NCBI GenBank assembly: GCA_012798155.1
Contig: JAAZNR010000354.1
Coordinates: forward strand, 1-9,420
DNA from: Thermogutta sp.
GTDB lineage: Bacteria; Planctomycetota; Planctomycetia; Pirellulales; Thermoguttaceae
Length of the DNA stretch: 9,420 nt
Direction of reading: 5' to 3'
Shown here in pieces: positions 1-8,518 of this stretch. Position numbers and translations under genes: made by a program. The notes below the pieces were generated by a model. The model saw nothing but the letters and a program-made list of their open reading frames with translations. It was not told the origin of the DNA and ran no database searches. Numbering within the stretch: the stretch's first letter is position 1; every line of letters starts with the position of its first letter.

Positions 1-264
1 CAACCCCACCTGATCCAGCGTGCTCAGTCGCTCCTTGACCTGATCCAAGCCGTTGTGCCCGGCGCCGTCGTAGCCCAATTCCTTCAACATCCGCGCCTGC
101 TGCTCCAGATCCCGCCTTTTGGCATCATGGGTCTCGATGCAGAAGGCGAAAAAGGGTTGCACGGAATCGCGGCCCGGCTCCTCGGCGCCGATTTTCCCCA
201 GGCCGATTAGAGCGCCGATCAAAGTCACCGACAATAAACAAACCGAAAATCGAAGGCAAGTCAT
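1..264 (-). CDS. Secreted sugar phosphate isomerase/epimerase-like protein, N-terminal part (runs off left edge)
   Basis: An open frame of 88 codons starts at the ATG at 264-262 and leaves the window at position 1 without a stop. The N-terminus has the shape of a signal peptide: MTCLRF, then a hydrophobic stretch of about 16-20 residues (SVCLLSVTLIGALIGLG), then KIGAEEPG. The mature part begins around 'FFAFCIETHD' and continues with 'MLKELGYDGAGHNGLDQV'. This resembles the first strand and helix of xylose-isomerase-like TIM barrels (AP endonuclease 2 superfamily), which are abundant as exported proteins in planctomycetes. In that family the barrel binds divalent metal and acts on sugars or related polyols; the substrate here cannot be predicted. 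The start is supported by a GGAG eight bases upstream. It is co-directional with rlmI but separated by 169 bp, so it may have its own promoter. The metal ligands lie outside the window. Confidence 0.72.
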   Translation of the reverse strand, partial: MTCLRFSVCLLSVTLIGALIGLGKIGAEEPGRDSVQPFFAFCIETHDAKRRDLEQQARMLKELGYDGAGHNGLDQVKERLSTLDQVGL

Positions 265-272
265 CGTCTCAT

Positions 273-276
273 CTCC
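273..276 (-). promoter_or_regulatory. Shine-Dalgarno sequence of the isomerase-like gene
   Basis: Read on the minus strand, the sequence CGGAGATGAGACG precedes the ATG at 264. The GGAG core is 8 nt from the start codon. This is one of the few canonical ribosome-binding sites in the window and fixes the start of that partial gene. Confidence 0.6.
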
Positions 277-433
277 GTTGCCATGGAAACCCGAAGCCGC
301 GCAAACCGCGCACTTCGAAACCGCCCAAACACCGGCAATGGCGTGTCGTTTGGCCATTCGAGCCTGGGCCGAAACCACGATTCACCTTCGCGCGGAACCG
401 GGGATCAGCGGTTTCGTCCCAAGCGTTCTCCCG

Positions 434-1636
434 CTACCACACGCGGCAGATGAAGCACTTGAGGTAGTTCGTTTCCTTGCAGGTCACCAAGGTCGGGTGG
501 TCCGGGGCCGCGCCGCGCATCTCCAGGATTTGAATCTCCCGTCGCGTCTGCTGGGCCACCCCGAACAACATGTTGAAGAAATCCTCTCGCGTAACATAGC
601 CGGAGCAACTGCACGTGACCAGTACGCCGCCCGGCTCCAGCAATTCAACACCCAGCCGATTGAGGGAATGGTAAGCGCGAAGGGCGTCGGCAACCGAAGA
701 TTTTCCGCCCGCGAACTTGGGCGGGTCAAGGATGACCATACCGAATCGCTCGCCCTCTTTTCGCAGGTTTCCCAAGGTCTGAAAGGCGTCGCCCACCGCA
801 AATCGCACGTTGGCGGCCCCATTCATTTGTGCGTTCGCTTGCGCGAGCGTCACGGCCCGGTCGCTGCCGTCAAAACCCAGCACCTCCCCGGCCTTGCCGA
901 TTTTGGCACAGTCCAGGGCGAAGCCGCCCGTGTAACAGAACATGTCCAGCACGCGTCTCCCCTCGGCGTACCGGGCCGCGGCCGAGCGATTCTCGCGTTG
1001 ATCCAGGTAGAACCCGGTCTTTTGCCCTTCCAGCAAATCGACGCCGAACTTCAGCCCGTGTTCTTCGATCACGATGGGACCCGAGGGACGATTCCCGCTC
1101 AAAACGCCGTCCGCATACGCATCGCCCTGGGACCTCCGCAATTCCGGCTCGACGCGGACCAGCATCGCCGCCGGTCGGACGAGATCGCCGATCGCCGCGG
1201 ACAGAATCGGCAGGCGTTGCGCCATGCCGACCGATCCTACCTGGATCACCACGTAGTCGCGGTATCGGTCCACAATCAGGCCGCTCAGACCGTCGGCCTC
1301 GCTGAAAATCAATCGGCAGGCCTCGGAGGGGCGCGTCAAGCCCAGCATTTCGCGGAGCATCACCGCCCGGCCAATGCGATCCCGCCAAAAAGAGGCGTCC
1401 AATCGTTGCCGCGTGTCCCACGAATACAGGCGGACGCGGATTCCGCCGCGACCTTCGTAGATGCCCCGTGCTATGACGCGGTCGCCCTTGCCCACCAGAT
1501 CCACGACCTGCCCATCGGCGGGATTGCCCTCGATCCGCTCGATCGAGGTGGCGCGGACCCAGGGGTGCCGCTCCAGGAAAGGACGCGATCGGTCGCCGCG
1601 AACAAATACTCGACCCGCCGGTGATTCCAAATCCAT
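434..1636 (-). CDS. rlmI: Class I SAM-dependent 23S rRNA (cytosine-C5) methyltransferase, RlmI/YccW type
   Basis: A 400-residue protein, close to the usual RlmI length. In E. coli this family makes m5C1962 in 23S rRNA using S-adenosylmethionine; it is cytoplasmic. Visible domains are an N-terminal PUA-like RNA-binding region (about residues 5-80, with 'ERHPWV' near its start), a central β-rich linker (about 85-200) and a Rossmann methyltransferase domain. Motifs are 'GQKTGFYLDQREN' (204-216), the SAM-binding 'VLDMFCYTGGFAL' (229-241), 'LDPPKFA' (motif IV, about 303-309) and 'CSCSG' (342-346) with the catalytic cysteine region. The frame is open upstream to an ATG at 1669, giving 411 residues. 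I prefer the ATG at 1636: a GAGAG lies 8 nt upstream, family similarity starts just after it, and the longer start has no ribosome-binding site and lies inside the target duplication of the element next door. The long antisense frame over this gene is a shadow. Function is confident at family level; the exact target base is inferred. Confidence 0.9.
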   Translation of the reverse strand: MDLESPAGRVFVRGDRSRPFLERHPWVRATSIERIEGNPADGQVVDLVGKGDRVIARGIYEGRGGIRVRLYSWDTRQRLDASFWRDRIGRAVMLREMLGLTRPSEACRLIFSEADGLSGLIVDRYRDYVVIQVGSVGMAQRLPILSAAIGDLVRPAAMLVRVEPELRRSQGDAYADGVLSGNRPSGPIVIEEHGLKFGVDLLEGQKTGFYLDQRENRSAAARYAEGRRVLDMFCYTGGFALDCAKIGKAGEVLGFDGSDRAVTLAQANAQMNGAANVRFAVGDAFQTLGNLRKEGERFGMVILDPPKFAGGKSSVADALRAYHSLNRLGVELLEPGGVLVTCSCSGYVTREDFFNMLFGVAQQTRREIQILEMRGAAPDHPTLVTCKETNYLKCFICRVW

Positions 1637-1665
1637 GCTTTCAACTCTCAATTCCGTCTCGTGTT

Positions 1666-1673
1666 CCATTCGT
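1666..1673. repeat. Left 8-bp target-site duplication CCATTCGT
   Basis: Identical to 1948-1955 and directly abutting the left terminal inverted repeat. Its reverse complement ACGAATGG contains the far-upstream ATG of the rlmI frame (1669-1667), so that start codon lies in duplicated target DNA. Confidence 0.72.
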
Positions 1674-1688
1674 GTAGCCGTTCACGCG
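1674..1688 (+). repeat. Left terminal inverted repeat of the element
   Basis: GTAGCCGTTCACGCG. It pairs with 1933-1947, with mismatches only at positions 4 and 14 of the 15. Confidence 0.68.
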
Positions 1689-1708
1689 CGTGCCCGGTGT
1701 GGCATCGG

Positions 1709-1815
1709 AACGCGGAGGCGCAGAGGCTGTTTTTGAAACGCAGAGGGCGCAGAGGATGCGGAGAAAGGAGAAAGTAGCCGCAATTCTCTTGTCTCTGCGT
1801 TCTCTGCGTTCTCGG
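1709..1815. repeat. CGCAGAG-type direct and inverted repeat inside the element
   Basis: A purine-rich unit occurs twice in direct orientation, at 1709-1728 (AACGCGGAGGCGCAGAGGCT) and from 1737 (AACGCAGAGGGCGCAGAGGA). A complementary pyrimidine-rich arm at about 1785-1815 contains TCTCTGCGT followed by TCTCTGCGTT. The arm at 1737-1770 and the arm at 1785-1815 form an imperfect stem of about 30 bp around a loop near 1771-1784. I know similar CAGAG-rich palindromes as dispersed intergenic repeats in many environmental bacteria, where they produce spurious Arg-rich ORFs. That comparison is from memory and was not searched. Confidence 0.6.
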
Positions 1816-1932
1816 CCTTTCATTCTGCGCGGCCGTCCCTGGCCGCTGCGAGCCGAAAAACTTATCCGCCGATTCACTCCCCAAGGCGGCAATCCCATTG
1901 TCGCCGCTTTCATCGCCGGCATTAACCCAGTC

Positions 1933-1947
1933 CCCGTGAACGGTTAC
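1933..1947 (-). repeat. Right terminal inverted repeat of the element
   Basis: On the minus strand this reads GTAACCGTTCACGGG, beginning with the GTAA tetranucleotide typical of IS66-family ends. Confidence 0.68.
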
Positions 1948-1955
1948 CCATTCGT
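1948..1955. repeat. Right 8-bp target-site duplication CCATTCGT
   Basis: A perfect copy of 1666-1673, abutting the right terminal repeat GGTTAC. Removing 1674-1955 restores a plausible uninterrupted target, leaving about 130 bp between this point and the stop of the HD gene. Confidence 0.72.
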
Positions 1956-2087
1956 CGAGGCGGCCCCCCCGAAACCGACCAAAGCCGCCCTATTGCCAGT
2001 GGCGAGAGTCTGCGACGCCCGCGGTTGCGACGTACGGCACGGCACTCCCATCGGGGGCCGCCCCACACCGCTCCCCATCTCGGCCGG

Positions 2088-3425
<1,338 letters not shown>

Positions 3426-3489
3426 GGAGGGACCGTGACTCGTTCCGGAAAAAAACCTCTCGCAACGGAGGATGCGGCCGATCCCGTCT

Positions 3490-4194
3490 TTACGCAAGGG
3501 GGATTTCGTCGGGGGGGATGTCCCAAATCCAGCCGATGCCGGCCGCCCAGCGTAGCAGCACCGTGACCAGCACGAAGAGAGCGAAATGCAGCAGCCCGTC
3601 GCCGTAATCCAAATCCATCGTCAAATAGGCGACGAACCCGCCCACCAAGAACAGCGGTGAGGCGAACACCACCCAGGTCCAGATGTCGGAGGTGATCAAA
3701 GATCCTCTCATCCCTTCCAGGCCGGCCCAGATTACCAAATAGCCCGCCGCGCACAGAACCGCCCGAACGTACAGCCGGCGTCCCTGGAGGGGAAAAAGCT
3801 CGTCCTCGCTGTGCAGAAAGGCGTATCCGCCCGCCGCTATCGCCGGAGTCACAAGGAGAAGCCCGACGATGCGGACGATCGGGTTCTCGAAGGCGGAGGC
3901 CCGGCCCAGCAGGAGCGTCCCCACCGCGACGACGAGGATCGCCCCGATCACGGCCGCCGCGGTAACGGCGTTGATTTCCAAACGCGGCCGGGCGATGGGT
4001 TTGGTGGCCAACTTGCCGGCTTGGGTACGCCCCCCCGAAGCGAACTGCTCCGGCTCGTGGATGACGACCTGCTCGCTGAGTTTCGGGATTTGGATGATAG
4101 TCTTGCATTTGGGACACGGACCGCTCTTGCCCGCGAACTTATCGCTGACGTTGAATCGCGTCCTGCACCCGGGACACACTACAAAGATGGCCAT
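3490..4194 (-). CDS. Zinc-ribbon (MJ0042-type) multi-pass membrane protein of unknown function
   Basis: A 234-residue protein. The N-terminus is a compact four-cysteine zinc ribbon (Cys7, Cys10, Cys27, Cys30) of the form CPGCRTRFNV...CPKC, matching the MJ0042 finger-like family. After a polar linker (about 40-72) come five likely membrane helices at roughly 74-96, 105-127, 143-160, 171-190 and 201-220, ending in a short tail. Planctomycetes carry many proteins with this ribbon-plus-membrane layout; their function is mostly unknown, and metal-dependent or nucleic-acid/protein contacts on the cytoplasmic face are only guesses. The ATG at 4194 is preceded 6 nt away by a G-run (GGGGG), a weak ribosome-binding site. 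It is the first gene of the likely zinc-ribbon/HD transcription unit, and the inverted repeats upstream (4241-4279) fall in its probable 5' leader. Confidence 0.75.
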   Translation of the reverse strand: MAIFVVCPGCRTRFNVSDKFAGKSGPCPKCKTIIQIPKLSEQVVIHEPEQFASGGRTQAGKLATKPIARPRLEINAVTAAAVIGAILVVAVGTLLLGRASAFENPIVRIVGLLLVTPAIAAGGYAFLHSEDELFPLQGRRLYVRAVLCAAGYLVIWAGLEGMRGSLITSDIWTWVVFASPLFLVGGFVAYLTMDLDYGDGLLHFALFVLVTVLLRWAAGIGWIWDIPPDEIPLA

Positions 4195-4236
4195 GACGAT
4201 CCCCCGACTCTCTCGGCCCGGCGTGGTCCGACTCCG

Positions 4237-4279
4237 CCTCTTGAGGAAACCTCAATCCCTAAAGCTTACCGGATTGAGG
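4237..4279. promoter_or_regulatory. Mutually exclusive hairpins in the leader of the zinc-ribbon gene
   Basis: CCTCAATCC (4250-4258) pairs perfectly with GGATTGAGG (4271-4279) around a 12-nt loop. The same CCTCAA (4250-4255) can instead pair with TTGAGG (4241-4246) across an AAA loop, and CCTC-TT-GAGG (4237-4246) is itself palindromic. The two main stems share one arm and so cannot form together. The element lies about 45-85 nt upstream of the zinc-ribbon start. A regulatory role is inference. Confidence 0.4.
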
Positions 4280-4409
4280 GGGCCTTGGCGAAGTCCTACC
4301 CACCGCGTTTCCCTGGCCGAAACGCCTGACATCCGCCGAAACCCAGGTGACTTTCGGCCGGCGGACCCCGCGCGGGGCGATTGGACGAAAGAACCCACGT
4401 TCGGCAGAA

Positions 4410-4468
4410 CCACGGTGTGACGGTCGCGGCATGGGATCGTCCCGCCGTTCGTCGCGAGCCGACCGTGG
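4410..4468. other. Extended imperfect hairpin, possible structured RNA or binding site
   Basis: Three nested stems are visible: CCACGGT (4410-4416) with ACCGTGG (4462-4468); GGTCGCGGC (4422-4430) with GTCGCGAGCC (4451-4460), with one bulge and one G-U pair; and GGGA (4433-4436) with TCCC (4440-4443) closing a TCG loop. It could be part of a leader RNA on either strand or a DNA-level symmetric site. No known riboswitch class is recognised. Confidence 0.3.
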
Positions 4469-4598
4469 AAAAGGGACCGGGAAACAGTTCACTCGCTCGA
4501 ATTCGGACGCAATTTTTATGATAGCACGCCCCGCGTGTCCGGGCGGGTCAAAAACTTTTGCGACGCACGCGTTGCGTTTGCTGGGGTAGATTATCTCA

Positions 4599-4621
4599 GG
4601 GGACTTTCTAGAACGTTCCCC
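4599..4621. promoter_or_regulatory. Operator-like symmetric site upstream of the kinase
   Basis: GGGGA (4599-4603) and TCCCC (4617-4621) flank a core with two overlapping palindromes, TTCTAGAA (4606-4613) and GAACGTTC. It ends about 80 bp before the preferred kinase start. It may be a repressor or activator site; the binding protein is unknown. Confidence 0.25.
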
Positions 4622-4688
4622 ACTGGACATGCGCGACGGCCCCCGGCCTCGCCCCATTGGGCTGTCGCCTGCGAGCGACGTCGGACTC

Positions 4689-4694
4689 GAAGGG
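4689..4694 (+). promoter_or_regulatory. Ribosome-binding site supporting the kinase start at 4704
   Basis: GAAGGG lies 9 nt before ATG 4704. The in-frame ATG at 4629 has no such site and would add a polar, Pro/Arg-rich 25-residue leader ahead of the first membrane helix. The site therefore favours the later start. Confidence 0.5.
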
Positions 4695-4703
4695 TTCCGT
4701 CCC

Positions 4704-7700
4704 ATGAAGCTGCTTTCCATCCTCAGTCCACGTGCCTCCTTGGCAACGGCGATCGCGCTTATCCTTGCGTGCGGTGCCGGCCTCGGCTGGTGGCTCGTCG
4801 TCGAAGCCGACCGGGAGCTGCGATCCCAACTCGTACTCCAAGCCCGCTTGGTGGCAGGTGCGATCAACGCCGAAGCTTTGCAGACCTGGACCGGGACGGA
4901 GGACGACGTAGCGTCGCCCGACTATCGCTCGCTAAAAAAGCAGCTTGCCGCCGTCCGCGCGGCCGACCCCAAGTGCCGTTTCGTCTATCTGATGGGGCAA
5001 ACAACCGATGGTCGAGTGTTTTTCTTCGCGGACAGCGAGCCTCCCGGTTCCAAGGACGAATCTCCGCCCGGCCAGATTTACCAAGAAATATCGCCGGAAA
5101 ATCTCGAGGTATTCCGAACCAAGACCGCTCGAGTTACCGGGCCGGCGCGCGATCGCTGGGGCACCTGGGTCACGGCGGTGGTACCGCTAAGCGATCCCCA
5201 ATCGGACCGACTCCTCGCCGTCTTGGGCATGGACTTCGACGCTCGCGATTGGATGTGGCACGTCGCGTCCCAAGCTGCCTTTCCTAATGGTGTGTTGCTG
5301 CTTTTCGGTCTCAGCTTCCTCCTGGCACTCACGCTTGCGCTTAGCGCAACCCAACGGGATGCGGTACGTCTCCGCACGCGCCCGATGGAGGCTTGCGAAG
5401 TGCGACGTGTTGCACCCTCTCCGGCCGAAGAACTGACCATGTCGCGTCTGCTCGTCGGGCTGGGAACCATGGGCGTCGCGTTCCTGGCGGTTGTTCTCTA
5501 CCAGACGACGCGATGGTCGAATGAACACATTAACCGCACCGCACAAAACGAGGCCGCGTTGGCCGTAACCTTCAACGCGGCGCTTCGAGACTACGTATCG
5601 GAGCACATTCGGCCGGAAATAAAAAAGCGGTGCCAATCCGGTGAATTCATTCCCGAGGTGATGTCCACGTCGTTCATTGCAAGGCGAGTCTTCGAGAGGG
5701 TCCAGGCCGCCCTTTCGCGAGCCGTCGTGCGTTTTCCCTCGCGGAATCCCCGTAACCCAGCCAATCGGGCGACCCCGGCGGAGGAGGACATTATCCGCTT
5801 TTTCGAGCAAAATCCGGCCAACGCCTCCTGGACCGGCACGATCAGATTTTCCCCAGACGGCGAAGAATATCTGGTCCACGCTTTACCGCGAAGATACAAG
5901 ACCCAGTGCCTCAAATGTCATGGGAACCCCAAAGACGCCCCACCCACGCTTGTGGAGCGCTATGGGCCGATCGCCGGATTCAACCACTCCGAGGGTGACG
6001 TTTCTTTGGATTTGACGGCGATCCCCATCAGCGCCGCCCGTGCGGAAGCGGCTTCCGCCCTTCGCCGGCACATGATGTCGGCCGGAATTCTTTGTTTGTC
6101 CTTCATCGCAGGAACGGCCGGCCTGGTTTGGCTGGACTTTGTCCACCGAGGCCGCATGCAACGCGCGCTCCGCCAAAGTCAGGAGCATCTCGCCGCGACC
6201 TTGCGATCCATCGGCGACGGCGTCGTTGCCTGCGACTGCCAGGGCAAAGTCACCAGCATGAATCGCGCCGCGGAAACCCTTACCGGGTGGAACACGGCAG
6301 AGGCCGAGGGCCGGCCCATGGAGGAGGTCTTCCGAATCGTCCACTCCAAGACGCGGCAGGCTGCCGAGAATCCCGCCGTTCGCGCTTTATCCGACGGCAC
6401 CACAGTCGAACTTGCCAATCATACGATTCTCATTTCGCGGGACGGTACGGAACGGCACATCGCCGACAGTTGCGCCCCGATCCGGGATGCTGATGGGAAC
6501 ATCAGGGGCGCCGTCCTTGTCTTTCGCGATGTAACGCAGGAATATCTGCAGCGTGAGGCCCTTCAGGAAGGCGAGGAACGTTTCACCCAGCTTGCCAAAC
6601 TGACCCGAACCTTCACCTGGGAGGTCGATATTGCCGGCCTTTACACCTACGTCAGCCCCTCGGTGGAAACGGTGCTGGGGTATCAGCCGGAAGAACTTGT
6701 CGGCAAGATTCGATTCTACGACCTGCATCCCGAACAAGGCCGAGAAACATTCCAACACAGGTCCTTTCGCATCATGCAATCCGGACAAGCTCTCGTCAAC
6801 CTTGAAAATCCCGCGGTTGCCAAGGACGGCCGAATCGTCTGGTTGTCAACCAACGGCACTGCCATATTCCATGAAGACGGAACCCTCTGCGGCTATCGGG
6901 GAAGCGATAGGGACGTGACCGAGCAGAAGCACGCCCAGCAGGAGTTAGAAGGCATGGTGAATGCCTTGGAATCCGTCAATCAGACCCTTGAGGAGTTCTA
7001 CCGCGTGGCCGAGTCCGCCACGCGGGCGAAGAGCGAATTTCTGGCCAACATGAGTCACGAAATTCGCACGCCCTTGACGGCGATTCTGGGGTTCACCGAG
7101 ATCTTGATCGCGGATCCCAGCGTCGAACAGGGGCCGCCGGATGGGATCCATGCGCTCCACACCATTCAGCGGAACGGTAAATACCTCTTGGAATTGATCA
7201 ATGATATTCTCGATCTTTCCAAAATCGAGGCCGGCAAGCTGGAGGTGGAACGCATTGCATGCTCACCCGCACAGCTCCTTACCGACGTAGTTGCCTTAAT
7301 AGGTGTCCGCGCGGCCGCCAAAAACCTGCCGCTTAACCTCCAGTTCGTCGGCAAGTTACCCGAAACCATTGACACCGACCCCCTGCGCCTGCGGCAAATT
7401 TTGATTAACCTGATCGGCAACGCCATCAAGTTCACCGAGACGGGCGAGGTTCGCCTCGTGGTCCGCCTCGTGCAAGAGCCGGACCGGCCCGCCTTGCTTC
7501 AGATCGATGTGATCGACACGGGCATCGGACTGACCGAGGAGCAAGCCGCGCGGTTGTTCCAACCCTTCAGCCAAGGGGATTCTTCCACCACGCGGAAGTA
7601 TGGTGGAACCGGCCTGGGATTGACGATCAGCAAGCGGCTGGCCGAGATGCTCGGCGGCGACATTACGTTCCTTAGTACTCCCGGAAAGGGCAGCACCTTT

Positions 7701-8276
7701 ACGCTGACCGTTGCGACCGGGGACCTGAACGGCGTACGGATGCTGGACTTGCCGAGCGAGCACGCAGCCGGAAAGCCGACGGGTCCCACCGCCGGCTCCG
7801 TTCCGATAGTGCGACTGCACGGTCGCATCCTGCTGGCCGAAGACGGTCCGGACAATCAACGCCTGATCAGCTTCATCCTCAGGAAGGCCGGTGCCGAAGT
7901 GGCGGTGGTCGAAAACGGGCAGGCAGCCCTGAACGCGGCATTGGCCGCCCGCGATTGCGGCGAGCCTTTCCACCTGATCCTGATGGATATGCAAATGCCC
8001 GTCATGGACGGCTATACGGCGACGGCTCGGCTACGCGAAGCGGGCTACACCGGCCCCATTGTCGCCCTGACCGCCCACGCCATGGAAGGCGACGAGGCCA
8101 AGTGCCGCGAGACCGGCTGCGACGATTATTTGACGAAACCCATCGACCGAGCCAAGTTCATGGAGACGATTGCTCGGCTCTTGGAAGCCCCGCCGATCTC
8201 TCCAGGCGATCTTGCTCCCCTGTCATCAATACCCGACCATGGCGACGCGACAGGTGCGGCTCCGCAAACCGCTTGA
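4704..8276 (+). CDS. Hybrid sensor histidine kinase/response regulator with Cache-like and haem (Tll0287-like) sensors
   Basis: A 1190-residue inner-membrane protein (1215 if started at ATG 4629). Domains in order: TM1 (about 11-33); a periplasmic sensor of about 160 residues ('RFVYLMG...[12 protein letters not shown]') resembling a Cache/PAS-like fold; TM2 (194-215); a short Arg-rich cytoplasmic loop; TM3 (247-266); a second periplasmic domain (about 272-445) resembling Tll0287/DUF3365, with the c-type haem motif CLKCH at 402-406; TM4 (459-479); two PAS domains (about 493-615, 625-743); HisKA with 'MSHEIRTPL' (His785); HATPase with the N box 'NLIGNAIKF', DTGIG and GGTGLGL; and a REC domain with the acidic pair Glu1046-Asp1047, phospho-acceptor Asp1095 in '[11 protein letters not shown]', Thr1123 and Lys1145. 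All kinase and receiver catalytic residues are present. No HPt domain is seen, so phosphate would pass to an unlinked HPt or regulator, or the REC acts as a sink. Basic residues after TM2 and TM4 fit the topology. The gene stands alone. Redox or gas sensing is inferred from the haem motif; ligands are unknown. Confidence 0.92.
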   Translation: MKLLSILSPRASLATAIALILACGAGLGWWLVVEADRELRSQLVLQARLVAGAINAEALQTWTGTEDDVASPDYRSLKKQLAAVRAADPKCRFVYLMGQTTDGRVFFFADSEPPGSKDESPPGQIYQEISPENLEVFRTKTARVTGPARDRWGTWVTAVVPLSDPQSDRLLAVLGMDFDARDWMWHVASQAAFPNGVLLLFGLSFLLALTLALSATQRDAVRLRTRPMEACEVRRVAPSPAEELTMSRLLVGLGTMGVAFLAVVLYQTTRWSNEHINRTAQNEAALAVTFNAALRDYVSEHIRPEIKKRCQSGEFIPEVMSTSFIARRVFERVQAALSRAVVRFPSRNPRNPANRATPAEEDIIRFFEQNPANASWTGTIRFSPDGEEYLVHALPRRYKTQCLKCHGNPKDAPPTLVERYGPIAGFNHSEGDVSLDLTAIPISAARAEAASALRRHMMSAGILCLSFIAGTAGLVWLDFVHRGRMQRALRQSQEHLAATLRSIGDGVVACDCQGKVTSMNRAAETLTGWNTAEAEGRPMEEVFRIVHSKTRQAAENPAVRALSDGTTVELANHTILISRDGTERHIADSCAPIRDADGNIRGAVLVFRDVTQEYLQREALQEGEERFTQLAKLTRTFTWEVDIAGLYTYVSPSVETVLGYQPEELVGKIRFYDLHPEQGRETFQHRSFRIMQSGQALVNLENPAVAKDGRIVWLSTNGTAIFHEDGTLCGYRGSDRDVTEQKHAQQELEGMVNALESVNQTLEEFYRVAESATRAKSEFLANMSHEIRTPLTAILGFTEILIADPSVEQGPPDGIHALHTIQRNGKYLLELINDILDLSKIEAGKLEVERIACSPAQLLTDVVALIGVRAAAKNLPLNLQFVGKLPETIDTDPLRLRQILINLIGNAIKFTETGEVRLVVRLVQEPDRPALLQIDVIDTGIGLTEEQAARLFQPFSQGDSSTTRKYGGTGLGLTISKRLAEMLGGDITFLSTPGKGSTFTLTVATGDLNGVRMLDLPSEHAAGKPTGPTAGSVPIVRLHGRILLAEDGPDNQRLISFILRKAGAEVAVVENGQAALNAALAARDCGEPFHLILMDMQMPVMDGYTATARLREAGYTGPIVALTAHAMEGDEAKCRETGCDDYLTKPIDRAKFMETIARLLEAPPISPGDLAPLSSIPDHGDATGAAPQTA

Positions 8277-8384
8277 CGGCGACTGGGGCACGATTCCGGC
8301 CCTGTCCGGGGTGATTTCTGCATCGTATCAAGCGTCGCGGCCGGCCGGGCCGCCGCCGCGATGCCAAGAGTTGGGAACCGCCGC

Positions 8385-8412
8385 TTGAAGTTCCGGCGCG
8401 GCCGGGTAGAAT
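8385..8412 (+). promoter_or_regulatory. Possible sigma-70-like promoter upstream of tRNA-Val
   Basis: TTGAAG (8385-8390) and TAGAAT (8407-8412) are separated by 16 bp; they match the consensus boxes at 4/6 and 5/6. The tRNA begins about 107 bp downstream, which is long for a tRNA leader, so this may be coincidental. The rest of 8277-8518 holds no gene, only the short tandem repeat at 8443-8468. Confidence 0.25.
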
Positions 8413-8442
8413 CAGTAATCAAGGCTGGACTTGCCCCACAAC

Positions 8443-8468
8443 CCCTATCAGCGGACCCTATCAGCGGA
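8443..8468 (+). repeat. Perfect 13-bp tandem duplication upstream of tRNA-Val
   Basis: CCCTATCAGCGGA occurs twice head to tail, followed by a partial third copy (TCAGCG) and GAAGC microrepeats up to about 8485. Its role is unknown; it may be replication slippage in the tRNA leader. Confidence 0.6.
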
Positions 8469-8518
8469 TCAGCGAAGCGAAGCGGTGGAGAAGGGGGCGA
8501 TTGGATTGCCGGCGTGTC

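Larger units (their letters stand above)
1674..1947. mobile_element. 274-bp non-autonomous element (MITE-like), IS66-type ends
   Basis: The left end reads GTAGCCGTTCACGCG and the reverse complement of the right end reads GTAACCGTTCACGGG, matching at 13 of 15 positions. The ends are flanked exactly, with no gap, by a perfect 8-bp direct repeat CCATTCGT (1666-1673 and 1948-1955). Terminal repeats starting GTAA together with 8-bp target duplications are the known signature of the IS66 family. No transposase can be read in any frame, so the element would have been moved in trans. Its interior holds direct and inverted copies of a CGCAGAGG-type motif (see 1737-1815). It sits between the 3' end of the HD gene and the 5' end of rlmI, so rlmI's upstream region is now largely element sequence and any native promoter further upstream has been displaced by about 280 bp. 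The frames that cross it, rich in Arg, Glu and Leu, look like spurious translations of the repeats. The IS66 assignment is inference from the ends and the duplication length. Confidence 0.72.
4195..4703. other. Divergent intergenic region with several inverted repeats, no gene
   Basis: About 500 bp between the minus-strand zinc-ribbon gene and the plus-strand kinase. Frames here show no recognisable domain and overlap each other on both strands, so I call no gene. Contents are: overlapping hairpins at 4237-4279; a self-complementary 12-mer CCCCGCGCGGGG at 4366-4377; an extended hairpin at 4410-4468; a TATGAT at 4517-4522 without a convincing -35 box; an ACGCA-5-TGCGT inverted repeat at 4563-4577; and a symmetric site at 4599-4621. 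Both divergent promoters must lie here, but I cannot fix their positions. Confidence 0.6.

Noticed and set aside
119..1624. Long plus-strand open frame of 501 codons opposite rlmI
   Set aside because: It lies antisense to a methyltransferase with all family motifs in order. Its translation has no recognisable domain, and long antisense frames are common in GC-rich DNA.
1641..1922. Minus-strand frame 'MPAMKAATMG...' over the same element
   Set aside because: It covers the palindromic repeat and one terminal repeat, has no domain, and would overlap the start of rlmI.
2055..2066. GGGG-GCCG-CCCC mini-hairpin after the HD gene as a terminator
   Set aside because: The stem is only 4 bp and there is no T-run on the transcribed side.
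4517..4522. TATGAT as a -10 box of a kinase promoter
   Set aside because: No -35-like hexamer lies at 16-18 bp upstream, and promoter rules for this lineage are uncertain.
4259..4867. Minus-strand 202-codon frame in the divergent intergenic region
   Set aside because: It has a low-complexity Arg/Ser/Pro composition, no ribosome-binding site or domain, and overlaps the start of the kinase on the other strand.
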